From contig JBBECS010000053.1 in assembly GCA_040881685.1 (NCBI GenBank), forward strand, positions 1-37,530: DNA of 37,530 nucleotides. The letters are read 5' to 3'. Of this stretch, positions 1-8,462 are shown piece by piece. Each line of letters opens with the position of its first letter. Positions within the stretch are counted from its first letter, which is position 1. The DNA is from Acidimicrobiia bacterium (GTDB taxonomy: Bacteria > Actinomycetota > Acidimicrobiia > IMCC26256 > PALSA-555). A program made the translations under genes and the position numbers. The notes beneath the pieces were generated by a model that saw only the letters and a program-made list of their open reading frames with translations, did no database searches and was not told the origin of the DNA.

Positions 1-2
1 CC

Positions 3-731
3 GACCCGCAACCGGCTGCGGAGCCGAGCGCCGACGATCGCATCCGGGCGCGGCGCGACCCGCTGCTCGAGTCGCTCACGGCCGACCTTTTGCGCACGGC
101 GAAGCGCCTGCTCCAAGACGAGCAGAACGTGCTGCTCGATGCCGCGCGCCGCGCGCGTTCGCGTGTCGACCCGGAGCGCTTGCTGCCCGATCCCGAGCAC
201 CACCGAGAGGCGTGGGCCGCGGTGCTCACGCCGGCGCTCGACGCGGCGTACGGAGGCGGTCGAATGGTCTCCGGCAAGAGCCGTAAGGCGTCGGACGCGC
301 CTGAGCGCGTCGTGAACGAGTTGGCCGCAGGCCTGATCGCGCCGCTGCGCGAGCGTTTGGTGACAACACTGGGAAGCGTCGTCGCGCGAGGGCCGTACGA
401 GTCGTCGGCCGAGCTGCACCGGGAGCTCGTGTCTGCGGTCGGTGCGCGCTACCGAGAGTGGCGGTCGGCCGATCTCGAGATCCGGCTCGGTGACGCGCTC
501 GCGGCCGCGTACACGAGAGGTGCCTACGACGGCGCGCCGTCGGGGGCGCAGCTGCGCTGGATCCCGGTCTCCGGCCAGCGGTGCCCCGACTGCGAAGACA
601 ACTCCCTCGAGCCGACCGTCAAGGGCCAACATTTCCCGACGGGACAGCCCCATCCACCCGCACACCCCGGTTGCCGATGCCTCGTCCTGCCGGTCGAGGC
701 TGACCGCGGCGACGACTCGGCGAGCACTTAG
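3..731 (+). CDS. C-terminal part of a protein with a phage-head-like Cys/His motif (5' end outside window)
   Basis: The frame is open to the window edge, so the true start lies upstream; a TTG at 90 is in frame, but the coding sense continues before it. The visible 242 residues are mostly charged helix. Near the C-terminus is a CPDC pair followed about 30 residues later by PAHPGCRC. This Cys/His arrangement resembles the C-terminal metal-binding tail of phage Mu F / SPP1 gp7-type head morphogenesis proteins. No other phage gene is nearby and the next gene is a chromosomal UPF0182 gene, so I read it as a cellular protein of unknown function. Its TAG stop forms the start of the likely -10 element of the next gene. 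Confidence 0.7.
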   Translation, partial: DPQPAAEPSADDRIRARRDPLLESLTADLLRTAKRLLQDEQNVLLDAARRARSRVDPERLLPDPEHHREAWAAVLTPALDAAYGGGRMVSGKSRKASDAPERVVNELAAGLIAPLRERLVTTLGSVVARGPYESSAELHRELVSAVGARYREWRSADLEIRLGDALAAAYTRGAYDGAPSGAQLRWIPVSGQRCPDCEDNSLEPTVKGQHFPTGQPHPPAHPGCRCLVLPVEADRGDDSAST

Positions 732-734
732 GCT
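729..734 (+). promoter_or_regulatory. Putative -10 element (TAGGCT) for the UPF0182 gene, leaderless geometry
   Basis: TAGGCT fits the actinobacterial TANNNT -10 pattern and ends 9 nt before the ATG at 744. Transcription would therefore start at or next to the start codon. It overlaps the stop codon of the upstream gene. No good -35 is visible. Confidence 0.4.
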
Positions 735-743
735 CTCCCCGGA

Positions 744-3629
744 ATGCGGGTCCCCACGCAAGAGCGTCGGCCGTTCAAGCTGCGCGGATGGATGATCGCG
801 ATCGTCGTCATCCTGCTCGTGCTGCTCTTCTCGTTGCGCGGGCTCGCGGTGTTCTACACCGACTACCTCTGGTTCGACTCGTTGGGTCAGTCCGGCACCT
901 GGAGTGGCTTGCTGGGCGCGAAGATCATCCCGTCGATCGTCTTCACGGTCGTGTTCCTGCTCATCCTCCTGGCGAACCTGCTCATCGCCGACCGCCTCGC
1001 ACCGAAGGTTCGAGGTCTCGGCCCGGCGACACCGGAGGACGAGATCGTCGTCCGATATCAGCAGTCGACCGCGCGCTACCAGGGTCGCATCCGGGTGGGG
1101 ATCGCCCTGTTCTTCGCGCTGATCGCCGGCATCGGCGTTGCCGCTCAATGGCGCGAGTGGGTCCTGTTCACGAACCGGGTGGACTTCCACATCGAGGATC
1201 CTCAGTTCCACCGCGATGTCGGCTTCTACGTGTTCCAGCTGCCCTTCATCAAGTTCATGATCGACTGGCTGTTCGCGGGCCTGGTGATCGTGCTGCTGGT
1301 GACCGCGGTGGCGCACTACCTCAACGGCGGGATCCGGTTCCAGAGCCCGCTCCAGCGGGTCACGCCTCAGGTCAAGGCGCACATCTCGGTGATCCTCGCC
1401 GTCATGGCGCTCGTCAAGACAGCTGACTACTTCTTCTCGCGCTACGAGCTGAACTTCTCCGATCGCGGCACGGTCGACGGGGCGACGTACACCGACATCA
1501 ACGCCCAGCTCCCGGCGCTCGAGTTCTTGACGATCGTGTCGGTCATCGCGGCACTGCTGTTCCTCTGGAACATCTGGCGTCGCGGCTGGGTGCTCCCGGT
1601 GATCGCCGTTGGGTTGTGGGCGTTCGTTTCACTCATCGTGGGGACGATCTATCCAGCCGCCATCCAGAACTTCAAGGTCAAGCCCGACGAGTTCGCCACG
1701 GAACGGAAGTTCATCAAGCGCAACATCGAAGCGACGCGCAACGCGTTCGGCCTTGCAAACGTCACCCCGGCGCAGTTCGACTTCACCGACCTCCAGCAAG
1801 AACAGGTCGCCACGAACCTCTCGACGATCGACAACGCTCGCATCTGGGACCCCGAGACGATTCTCTCTCCGTTCGAGGCGCTCCAGGGATTCCAGAGCTA
1901 CTACCGGATCAACGACGTCGATGTGGATCGCTACCTGGTCGACGGGCAGGTCTCCCAGGTCATGATCGCGTCACGCGACCTGAACAGTGGCGACCTGCCG
2001 AACCAGTCATGGGTGAACGAGCACTTGATCTTCACGCACGGCTACGGCGCGGTGGCGTCACCGAGCACACAGACGGATTCGGGGAATCCCACCTTCTACG
2101 TGAGCGACGTTCCCACGAAGAACGAGGGGATCGAACTTCGGGGAAAGGGTGCCGAGGTGTACTTCGCCGAGAAGCTCGACGAGTACGTGATCGTGAACGG
2201 CGATCAGTCGGAGTTCAACTACGCGCGCCAGGGCCAACGCGGTGACGCGCAGAATCGGTACAACGGGAAGGACGGCGTGGAGCTCTCGAACGTCATCCGT
2301 CGAGCTGCGTTCGCGCTGCGCTTCGGCGACCCGAACCCACTCATCTCCGGACAGGTCAACAGCGAATCCAAGGTGCTCATGGTCCGCGACGTGCGTGACC
2401 GCGCTCAGAAGCTGGCTCCTTTCCTCAAGTTCGACGACGACCCGTACCCCGTGGTCGTCGACAACAAGCTCCTGTGGATCCTCGACGGCTACACCACGTC
2501 GGACATGTACCCCTACTCGCAGCTCACACCGGGTGAAGGTGGGCTCGATGGGGAGTTCAACTACGCGCGCAACTCGGTCAAGGCCACGGTCGACGCCTAC
2601 AACGGTGACGTCACGTTCTACGTGATCGACCGCAAGGATCCCCTCATCCGTGCGTACGGACAGGCGTTCCCTGATCTCTTCACGCCCCAGGCTCAGATGC
2701 CCGACGCGGTGCGCGACCACCTTCGCTATCCCGAGGATCTCTTCACCGTGCAGACCGATGTCTTCGGGAAGTACCACGTCACCGATGCGCGCCGCTTCTA
2801 TCGACAGAGCGAGCGGTGGCTGCGATCGCCCGACCCGATCGTGACCTCACAGCTCACCGGCAATGGCAGTGGGCGTCGGAACGCGAACCGTTCGCCTGAG
2901 ATCAACGCGACGACGGAGCGTCAGGCTCCCTACTACCTGTACATCCGCCTGCCCGAGGACGACGAAGAGAGCTTCCTCCTCATGCAGCCCTTCGTCCCGG
3001 TCTCGGAGGGTCAGCAGACGCGGCTGAGCTCCTTCATGACCGCGAAGTCCGATCCGCAGAACTACGGCGAGCTCGAGCTGTTCGTCATGCCGCCGAGCAA
3101 GACCGTGCAAGGTCCCGCGCAGGTCGCGAACGCAATCGACAGCGACCAGAACCTCTCGCCGAAGTTCAGCCTCCTGAACCAGGAGGGCTCCACGCTCGTC
3201 AAAGGGAACCTCCAGCTCATCCCGGTCGGCGATTCGATCGTCTACATCCAGCCGATCTACGTGCAGCGCAAGTCGCTCGGGTACCCGCAGTTCCAGTTCG
3301 TCGTGGCGTTCACCGAGAACCGGGCGCCCACCTTCGGTGCCAATGTGGCCGAAGCCGTGAACAACCTGTTCGGCATCACCACGTCGGATCCAACGGAGCC
3401 AGGAGAGCCGACCACGGACAACCGCGATGCCGAGCAGCTGCTCGCGGACGCGGCCGAGAGGTTCGCAGCGGCCGAGGCGGCCCTGAAGGAAGGCGACCTG
3501 GAGGCCTACGCGCAGCTGGAGGCTGAGGGCCGCGACCTGGTCGCCCAGGCCCTGCGCCTCCTCCAGCAGGGCGACAGCGGGTCCGGGCCCACGACGGCAC
3601 CGACCGCCGAACAGGCCAGCGCACGCTGA
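744..3629 (+). CDS. UPF0182 family integral membrane protein
   Basis: This 961-residue protein has the full layout of the UPF0182 family (mycobacterial Rv0064 type): seven hydrophobic segments in the first third (about residues 16-38, 61-82, 115-136, 168-193, 212-232, 260-279, 281-306), then a long soluble domain. The C-terminus is an Ala/Glu-rich helical stretch (about 890-945) and a short Ser/Thr/Pro tail. The length matches the family. The family function is unknown; a membrane-anchored protein with a large extracytoplasmic domain is inferred. The ATG at 744 lacks a Shine-Dalgarno sequence but has TAGGCT 9 nt upstream, so it may be translated from a leaderless mRNA. Confidence 0.92.
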   Translation: MRVPTQERRPFKLRGWMIAIVVILLVLLFSLRGLAVFYTDYLWFDSLGQSGTWSGLLGAKIIPSIVFTVVFLLILLANLLIADRLAPKVRGLGPATPEDEIVVRYQQSTARYQGRIRVGIALFFALIAGIGVAAQWREWVLFTNRVDFHIEDPQFHRDVGFYVFQLPFIKFMIDWLFAGLVIVLLVTAVAHYLNGGIRFQSPLQRVTPQVKAHISVILAVMALVKTADYFFSRYELNFSDRGTVDGATYTDINAQLPALEFLTIVSVIAALLFLWNIWRRGWVLPVIAVGLWAFVSLIVGTIYPAAIQNFKVKPDEFATERKFIKRNIEATRNAFGLANVTPAQFDFTDLQQEQVATNLSTIDNARIWDPETILSPFEALQGFQSYYRINDVDVDRYLVDGQVSQVMIASRDLNSGDLPNQSWVNEHLIFTHGYGAVASPSTQTDSGNPTFYVSDVPTKNEGIELRGKGAEVYFAEKLDEYVIVNGDQSEFNYARQGQRGDAQNRYNGKDGVELSNVIRRAAFALRFGDPNPLISGQVNSESKVLMVRDVRDRAQKLAPFLKFDDDPYPVVVDNKLLWILDGYTTSDMYPYSQLTPGEGGLDGEFNYARNSVKATVDAYNGDVTFYVIDRKDPLIRAYGQAFPDLFTPQAQMPDAVRDHLRYPEDLFTVQTDVFGKYHVTDARRFYRQSERWLRSPDPIVTSQLTGNGSGRRNANRSPEINATTERQAPYYLYIRLPEDDEESFLLMQPFVPVSEGQQTRLSSFMTAKSDPQNYGELELFVMPPSKTVQGPAQVANAIDSDQNLSPKFSLLNQEGSTLVKGNLQLIPVGDSIVYIQPIYVQRKSLGYPQFQFVVAFTENRAPTFGANVAEAVNNLFGITTSDPTEPGEPTTDNRDAEQLLADAAERFAAAEAALKEGDLEAYAQLEAEGRDLVAQALRLLQQGDSGSGPTTAPTAEQASAR

Positions 3630-3677
3630 GCCGGCCCTCGCCCGCCGCCGTTCCCCTGAAAGGACGGATTGCCGGGA

Positions 3678-3706
3678 TTGTTGGGCGGGTAGGGGATTGT
3701 TACTAT
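3678..3706 (+). promoter_or_regulatory. sufB operon promoter (TTGTTG, 17 nt, TACTAT)
   Basis: A TTGTTG at 3678-3683 and a TACTAT at 3701-3706 are separated by 17 nt, a near-ideal housekeeping sigma layout and the best promoter in the window. The predicted start is near 3713, giving a leader of about 55 nt before the sufB ATG. Confidence 0.65.
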
Positions 3707-3715
3707 CTGCGTAGT
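3702..3715 (+). promoter_or_regulatory. Putative SufR/Rrf2-type operator over the sufB -10
   Basis: ACTA-TCTGCG-TAGT is an inverted repeat with 4-bp arms and a 6-nt spacer, lying on the -10 and start region of the sufB promoter. Streptomyces SufR is reported to bind a 4-N6-4 palindrome, so the geometry fits an iron-sulfur-sensing repressor. A 12/14 match lies in the sufC2 promoter at 15707-15720. The regulator gene is not in the window. Confidence 0.45.
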
Positions 3716-3726
3716 GGAAATACCTC

Positions 3727-3739
3727 GGGGGTGACCCCC
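3727..3739 (+). other. Small hairpin in the sufB 5' leader
   Basis: GGGGG-TGA-CCCCC can form a 5-bp stem in the leader mRNA, about 30 nt before the sufB ATG. It may only insulate the Shine-Dalgarno region (GGGAG just before the start). Confidence 0.3.
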
Positions 3740-3768
3740 ACCGCCCGGGCTTCTGCTGGGAGCGCCTC

Positions 3769-5175
3769 ATGGCGATCAAAGACGTCGATCTCGGCAAGTA
3801 CAAGCTCGGTTGGGCCGACTCCACGGCCGACTACGCCTATGTGCCGAAGAAGGGCCTGAACGAAGACATCGTGCGCGACATCTCGGGCATGAAGGAAGAG
3901 CCCGAGTGGATGTTGAAGTTCCGGCTCAACGCGCTGAAGCGCTTCGAGCGCAAGCCGATGCTCGAGTGGTTCGCCAAGAACATGCCCGACATCGACTTCG
4001 ACGACATCTACTACTACTTGAAGCCGACCTCGGGTGAGCAGGTCGACGACTGGGACATGCTCCCGCCCGAGATCAAGGACACCTACGAGAAGCTCGGCAT
4101 TCCCGAAGCCGAGCGCAAGTTCCTCGCGGGCGCGACCGCGCAGTACGAATCCGAGACGGTCTTCCACCGCAACCGCGAAGACCTCGAGCGACGCGGGATC
4201 ATCTTCACCGACATGGACACCGCGGTGCGTGAGCACCCCGAGATCGTGCAGCAGTACCTCGGCACGATCATCCCGCCGGGCGACAACAAGTTCGCCGCGC
4301 TCAACTCGTCGGTGTGGTCGGGTGGATCGTTCATCTACGTCCCCCCCGGTGTGCACGTCGACATGCCGCTCCAGGCGTACTTCCGCATCAACGCGGAGAA
4401 CGCCGGGCAGTTCGAGCGCACGTTGATCATCGCCGACGAAGGCTCGTCGGTTCACTACGTGGAGGGCTGCTCCGCGCCCGTGTACTCCACTGATTCGTTG
4501 CACTCCGCCGTGGTCGAGCTCATCGCCAAGCCCAGCGCGCGCATTCGCTACACGACGATCCAGAACTGGTCGCCGAACGTTTACAACCTGGTCACGAAGC
4601 GGGCGAAGGCGGAGACGGAAGCCACCGTCGAGTGGATCGACGGAAACATCGGTAGCAAGCTCACAATGAAGTACCCCGCCGTCGTGATGACCGGCCCCAA
4701 GGCGCACGGCGAGGTGCTGTCGGTCGCGTACGCCGGTGAGGGCATGCACCAGGACGCCGGGGCCAAGATGACGCACGTCGCGCCCGAGACCACGTCGATC
4801 ATCGATTCGAAGTCGATCTCGAAGGATGGTGGCCGCACCACGTATCGCGGTCTCGTGAAGGTCGAAGAGGGCGCCCACCACGTGAAGAGCCACGTGCGTT
4901 GCGACGCGCTGATCCTCGACGAGCAGAGCCGCTCCGACACCTACCCCTACATGGAGGTGGAGGAGAAGGACGCGCGCATCGGGCACGAGGCCACCGTGTC
5001 GAAGGTCGGTGACGACCAGATCTTCTACCTCATGTCCCGCGGGCTCACCCAGCAGCAAGCGACGGCGATGATCGTCAACGGCTTCATCGAGCCGATCGTC
5101 AAGACGCTGCCGATGGAGTACGCGGTCGAGCTCAGCCGGCTCATCGAGCTCAACATGGAGGGCGCGGTCGGGTAA
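3769..5175 (+). CDS. sufB: SufB, Fe-S cluster scaffold of the SUF system
   Basis: SufB is the scaffold of the SufBC2D complex, on which Fe-S clusters are assembled in the cytoplasm. The 468-residue length and N-terminus (KYKLGWAD..., GLNEDIVRDISGMKEEPEWM) are typical of bacterial SufB. The C-terminal beta-helix core carries the family hallmarks AYAGEGMHQDAGAKM, SKDGGRTTYRGLV and DEQSRSDTYPYMEV, ending in the SufBD signature GHEATVSKVGDDQIFYLMSRG. The ATG at 3769 has GGGAG upstream. Its TAA overlaps the ATG of sufD (TAATG), so the two are translationally coupled. Expression is probably controlled by the promoter and inverted repeat at 3678-3715. Confidence 0.98.
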   Translation: MAIKDVDLGKYKLGWADSTADYAYVPKKGLNEDIVRDISGMKEEPEWMLKFRLNALKRFERKPMLEWFAKNMPDIDFDDIYYYLKPTSGEQVDDWDMLPPEIKDTYEKLGIPEAERKFLAGATAQYESETVFHRNREDLERRGIIFTDMDTAVREHPEIVQQYLGTIIPPGDNKFAALNSSVWSGGSFIYVPPGVHVDMPLQAYFRINAENAGQFERTLIIADEGSSVHYVEGCSAPVYSTDSLHSAVVELIAKPSARIRYTTIQNWSPNVYNLVTKRAKAETEATVEWIDGNIGSKLTMKYPAVVMTGPKAHGEVLSVAYAGEGMHQDAGAKMTHVAPETTSIIDSKSISKDGGRTTYRGLVKVEEGAHHVKSHVRCDALILDEQSRSDTYPYMEVEEKDARIGHEATVSKVGDDQIFYLMSRGLTQQQATAMIVNGFIEPIVKTLPMEYAVELSRLIELNMEGAVG

Positions 5176-6473
5176 TGCCCGGCACGCACTTCACACCCAA
5201 CGCCGCGCGGGCGCTGGGCGGTCCCGACTGGCTCGTCCAGCGTCGGCTCGCGGCCGCAGAGCAGCTCGGCTCGATCACCTGGCCGACGCCGGCCGAGGAG
5301 ATCTGGCGCTACAGCCGCATCGACGAGCTCGACCTGGACAAGTACCGCCCGCTCGGCGACGACACCCTGGGGAAGGCCGGCACTGAACGCGCGCCCGGAG
5401 GGGGTCCGATCGCGGCCGAGGCCGGAGAGCGCGCTGCATTGGTGGTCGTTCGGGATGGGCGCGTCGTCCACCACGAGCTCGATGACGCGCTCGAGGCCAA
5501 GGGAGTAACGATCTGCGACCTCGCCACGTGCGCTGCCGACGACCTGCGCGACACGCTCGGCGCGTGCTCCGATGCCTCCCCCGACGCGTTCACGGTGCTG
5601 CACGACGCCTTCCTCGCCGGCGGCGCGTTGCTCAAGATCCCGGCCGGAGTGGTGGTCGATCGTCCGATCGTGGTGCTGCACTGGTCCGAGGGCGACGGGT
5701 GCGCGTCGTTCCCGCACACGCTCGTCGTGCTCGAAGAGGGCGCGGAGGCGACCGTCGTCGAGCGTTTCGGATCGCCGAACCACGACCATTTCGTGGACGC
5801 GGTCGTCGAGCTGCTCGTCGGTGATCGAGCGCATCTCCGCTATCTCTCGCTCCAGGAGCACGGGCCGCGCACGTGGCAGGTGGCACTCCAGCGCGCGCAC
5901 CTCGGTCGTGAAGCGACGCTCCGGTCATCTGCGGTCGCGTTAGGCGGCGACTACGCACGGCTGCGCAGCGAGTCACTGCTCGCGGGCGACTCGGCCGAGA
6001 GCGACCTAGTCGCCGTGTACTTCGGCGACGGGCACCAGATGCTCGACTTCCGTACGTTGCAAGATCACGACGCCCCGCACACGCGCAGCGACCTGCTCTT
6101 CAAGGGTGCGGTCGAGGACCAGGCACGCTCGGTGTACTCAGGCTTGGTGCACCTACGACCTTCGGCCACGAAGGCGAACGCCAGCCAGACCAACCGCAAC
6201 CTCGTGCTCACTGAAGGTGCCGGTGCGGAATCGATCCCCAACCTCGAGATCGAGGCGAACGACGTGCGCTGCTCGCACGCCAGCGCGGTCGGCCCGATCG
6301 ACGATGACCAGCTCTATTACCTCGAGAGCCGGGGCATACCGCCCGCCGAGGCCGAGCGGCTCATCGTGCTCGGCTTCTTCGACGACGTGTTCCACCGGCT
6401 TCCCGTGGCGTCGTTGGTCGGTCCCCTGCGGCGCACCGTGATCGAGAAGATCGAGCACCGGGGCGCGGCATGA
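5175..6473 (+). CDS. sufD: SufD, SUF complex subunit
   Basis: SufD partners SufB and SufC in the Fe-S assembly complex. The 432-residue protein has a helical N-terminal region (EEIWRYSRIDELDLDKYRP), a central beta-helix core and the C-terminal SufBD signature (CSHASAVGPIDDDQLYYLESRGI, residues approx. 375-397), where a His needed for cluster formation normally lies. It starts inside the sufB stop codon and its TGA overlaps the ATG of the Rieske gene (ATGA). The order sufB-sufD-Rieske-sufC is usual in Actinobacteria, except that sufS and sufU are absent here and lie 6 kb away on the other strand. Confidence 0.95.
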   Translation: MPGTHFTPNAARALGGPDWLVQRRLAAAEQLGSITWPTPAEEIWRYSRIDELDLDKYRPLGDDTLGKAGTERAPGGGPIAAEAGERAALVVVRDGRVVHHELDDALEAKGVTICDLATCAADDLRDTLGACSDASPDAFTVLHDAFLAGGALLKIPAGVVVDRPIVVLHWSEGDGCASFPHTLVVLEEGAEATVVERFGSPNHDHFVDAVVELLVGDRAHLRYLSLQEHGPRTWQVALQRAHLGREATLRSSAVALGGDYARLRSESLLAGDSAESDLVAVYFGDGHQMLDFRTLQDHDAPHTRSDLLFKGAVEDQARSVYSGLVHLRPSATKANASQTNRNLVLTEGAGAESIPNLEIEANDVRCSHASAVGPIDDDQLYYLESRGIPPAEAERLIVLGFFDDVFHRLPVASLVGPLRRTVIEKIEHRGAA

Positions 6474-6784
6474 GCGAGATCGCGGTCCTGAAGGTCGATG
6501 ACGTGAAGTCCGGCTCCGCCCGTCGCGTCGACGTCGACGGCCACCGCATCGCGATCGTGCGGATCGGCGACGACTGGTATGCGCTCGGCGACGAGTGCTC
6601 GCACGCCGACTACTCGCTCTCGGAGGGCGACGTGTGGGAGGACGAGCGCGAGATCGAGTGCCCCAAGCACGGCTCGACGTTCGCGCTCGACACCGGCGAC
6701 CCCCAGACGCTCCCCGCCACGCAGCCGGTCCCCGTCTACACGGTCCGCATCGACGGCGACGACGTCCTGGTGACCCTGCCGTGA
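6470..6784 (+). CDS. Rieske-type [2Fe-2S] ferredoxin of the suf operon
   Basis: This 104-residue soluble Rieske domain binds a [2Fe-2S] cluster through Cys43-x-His45 and Cys64-x2-His67 (DECSHADYSL and ECPKHGST). It resembles the small ferredoxin subunit of aromatic-ring dioxygenases, but in suf operons it probably supplies electrons or acts as a cluster carrier. That role is inferred from position. It starts within the sufD stop (ATGA overlap). A 41-nt inverted repeat follows its stop and separates it from sufC. Confidence 0.93.
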   Translation: MSEIAVLKVDDVKSGSARRVDVDGHRIAIVRIGDDWYALGDECSHADYSLSEGDVWEDEREIECPKHGSTFALDTGDPQTLPATQPVPVYTVRIDGDDVLVTLP

Positions 6785-6794
6785 GGGCACACTC

Positions 6795-6835
6795 TTGCGT
6801 CGCTGTCCCGGAACTATTCCGGAGCAACGACGCAA
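6795..6835 (+). other. Intercistronic stem-loop between Rieske gene and sufC
   Basis: The outer arms TTGCGTCG and CGACGCAA are perfectly complementary, and the inner arms CCGGAA and TTCCGG close on a CTA loop. The two arms of 19 nt pair with only two mismatches and one wobble. No U tract follows, so it may be an mRNA-processing or attenuation element, not a full terminator. Confidence 0.6.
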
Positions 6836-6854
6836 AACCGCGGGGTTGGTGGAC

Positions 6855-7655
6855 GTGAGCACGCTGACGATCCGGGATCTGCGCGCGGCGGTGGACGGGT
6901 TCGAGATCCTGCGCGGGGTGGACCTGGAGATCCGCTCGGGTGAGGTGCACGCGCTCATGGGGCCGAACGGCTCGGGCAAGTCGACCCTCGCCCACGTGCT
7001 CATGGGCCGCGGCGACTACGAAGTCACGGCGGGCTCGGTCACGGTCGACGACGTCGAGCTGCTCGGGTTGCCCACCTGGCAGCGCGCGGCGCACGGCGTC
7101 TTCCTCGCCATGCAGTACCCGGTCGAAGTGCCGGGGGTGACCGTCGGCGACCTCGTCACGGCCGCGTTCGCCGCGCGGGGCGGTCCCGCTCCGCCCGATC
7201 TGCCGACGCGGCTCCAAGAGGAGGCCACCCGTCTCGAGATCACCGACGAGTTCCTCACGCGCGGCGTGAACACCGAGTTCTCGGGCGGCGAGCAGAAGCG
7301 AATGGAGACGCTCCAGCTCGCCGTGCTCAAGCCCACGTTCGCCATCCTGGACGAGGTGGACTCCGGCCTCGACGTGGATGCGCTGCGCGATGTGGCGCGT
7401 CGGATCGAGACGATGACGAAAGACGACGACCTCGGTGTGCTCGCGATCACGCACTACGCGCAGTTGCTCACCGAGCTGCGCCCGGATCACGTGCACATCC
7501 TCATGGGCGGGCGCGTCGTGCGCAGCGGCGGTCCCGAGCTCGCGCAACAGCTCGAAGGCACGGGATACGAGGGGATCGCCGCCGAGCTCGGGATCGACGA
7601 GCTCGCCGTGTCCAAGCCCGAGGAGTCCGACCCCTTCGGCGAGCCAGGGTTCTAG
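6855..7655 (+). CDS. sufC: SufC-type ATPase (first copy, divergent)
   Basis: This cytoplasmic ABC ATPase of 266 residues energises Fe-S assembly on SufB/SufD. Walker A is GPNGSGKST (36-44), the Q-loop is AMQYPVEVPGV, the signature is FSGGEQKR, Walker B/D-loop is FAILDEVDSGLDVDAL, and the H-loop is ITHYAQLL, so it looks catalytically complete. The stretch after the Q-loop is compact, and the C-terminus has an extra acidic tail (about residues 250-266). The GTG at 6855 gives the normal N-terminus (STLTIRDLRAAV); an in-frame GTG at 6849 is the alternative. A second, more canonical sufC lies at 14917-15687. Confidence 0.93.
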   Translation: MSTLTIRDLRAAVDGFEILRGVDLEIRSGEVHALMGPNGSGKSTLAHVLMGRGDYEVTAGSVTVDDVELLGLPTWQRAAHGVFLAMQYPVEVPGVTVGDLVTAAFAARGGPAPPDLPTRLQEEATRLEITDEFLTRGVNTEFSGGEQKRMETLQLAVLKPTFAILDEVDSGLDVDALRDVARRIETMTKDDDLGVLAITHYAQLLTELRPDHVHILMGGRVVRSGGPELAQQLEGTGYEGIAAELGIDELAVSKPEESDPFGEPGF

Positions 7656-7747
7656 CCAGCTCCGCACTGACTCCGGCACGTCGGCGAGGGCTTCGGTCGG
7701 GAGGATGAACGCCGCGGTATGCGCGGTTCAGCGTGCCGAGAATCGCC

Positions 7748-8413
7748 TCAGGCGTAGAGGTTCACGCTCTCGTCGAGGCCGATCGTCGCTGGTGCCGCCC
7801 GCCCGGTCGCGGCGAGCGCGAATGCCAACGCGTCTCCCCGGACACGCGTGCCGCCACCGCCGTTCACGACGTACTCGGGCAGGCCGTCGAGCGCGATTGT
7901 GGCGGGACCCCACTTGCGCTTGGTGAGCTCGGTTGCGATGTGCGACGCGCTGGCGCGCAGCCCGTCGCCGTGCTCCGACGGACGACCGATCGCGGCGCGG
8001 ATGTCGTCGGCGTGCATGTAGAGGTCGAACCACAACGCTTCGACGCCGTCGCCGAGTGTGCCGTCGTAGCCGCCGGGGGCCGGTGACTCCCACGCGGCGT
8101 CGTCGAAGATCGTGAGCATGTCGCCTGCCTGCTTGCGCACGGCCGCGGCTTCGTCAGCGAGCTCCGAGGGGCTTCGGCCCGCGCGCTCGTCGACTTCGCG
8201 CTGGGTGACCTCGGGTGTTCCGAGCCCGTCGAGCTGACCGTTCACCACGTCGGCGATCCCACCCACGGCGTGCGAGGCAACACCGGCAACGTTCCACCCC
8301 TCGCAGCGGCTGGGCTTGGTCCAGTCGTCAGCGTCGAGCGAGCGGAGCAGGGCTTCCATGTTGTCGAGCTCAGTCAGCAGGCCGGCCGACACGTCTTCAC
8401 GCGGCAAGGGCAT
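7748..8413 (-). CDS. MDMPI/DinB-fold protein (mycothiol-dependent maleylpyruvate isomerase family)
   Basis: The 221-residue protein has the N-terminal four-helix DinB-like domain of the MDMPI_N family: SLDADDWTKPSRCEGWNVAGVASH near residues 25-50 and WFDLYMHADDIRAA near 130-145, which carry the His residues expected for metal binding. A short C-terminal SCP2-like half follows. Family members are thiol (mycothiol)-dependent enzymes in Actinobacteria; the substrate cannot be told. The ATG at 8413 (MPLPREDV) is preferred over 8440 because AGGATCAGG precedes it. It lies 49 nt downstream of the SMP-30 gene on the same strand and may be co-transcribed. Confidence 0.8.
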   Translation of the reverse strand: MPLPREDVSAGLLTELDNMEALLRSLDADDWTKPSRCEGWNVAGVASHAVGGIADVVNGQLDGLGTPEVTQREVDERAGRSPSELADEAAAVRKQAGDMLTIFDDAAWESPAPGGYDGTLGDGVEALWFDLYMHADDIRAAIGRPSEHGDGLRASASHIATELTKRKWGPATIALDGLPEYVVNGGGGTRVRGDALAFALAATGRAAPATIGLDESVNLYA

Positions 8414-8462
8414 GCGCCTGATCCTGCTCGTCGCGACCACCCGCCGTCAACGGTGACCCTCG

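Noticed and set aside
3-731. Prophage remnant at the window start
   Set aside because: Only one phage-like motif is present, with no capsid, portal or integrase gene in view, and the neighbour is a typical chromosomal gene.
3703-5058. 451-codon minus-strand frame opposite sufB
   Set aside because: It lies antisense to a certain SufB and is His/Val/Arg-rich, with no family features.
6153-7679. 508-codon minus-strand frame across sufD, Rieske and sufC
   Set aside because: It crosses three well-supported genes on the other strand and becomes Arg-rich low complexity.
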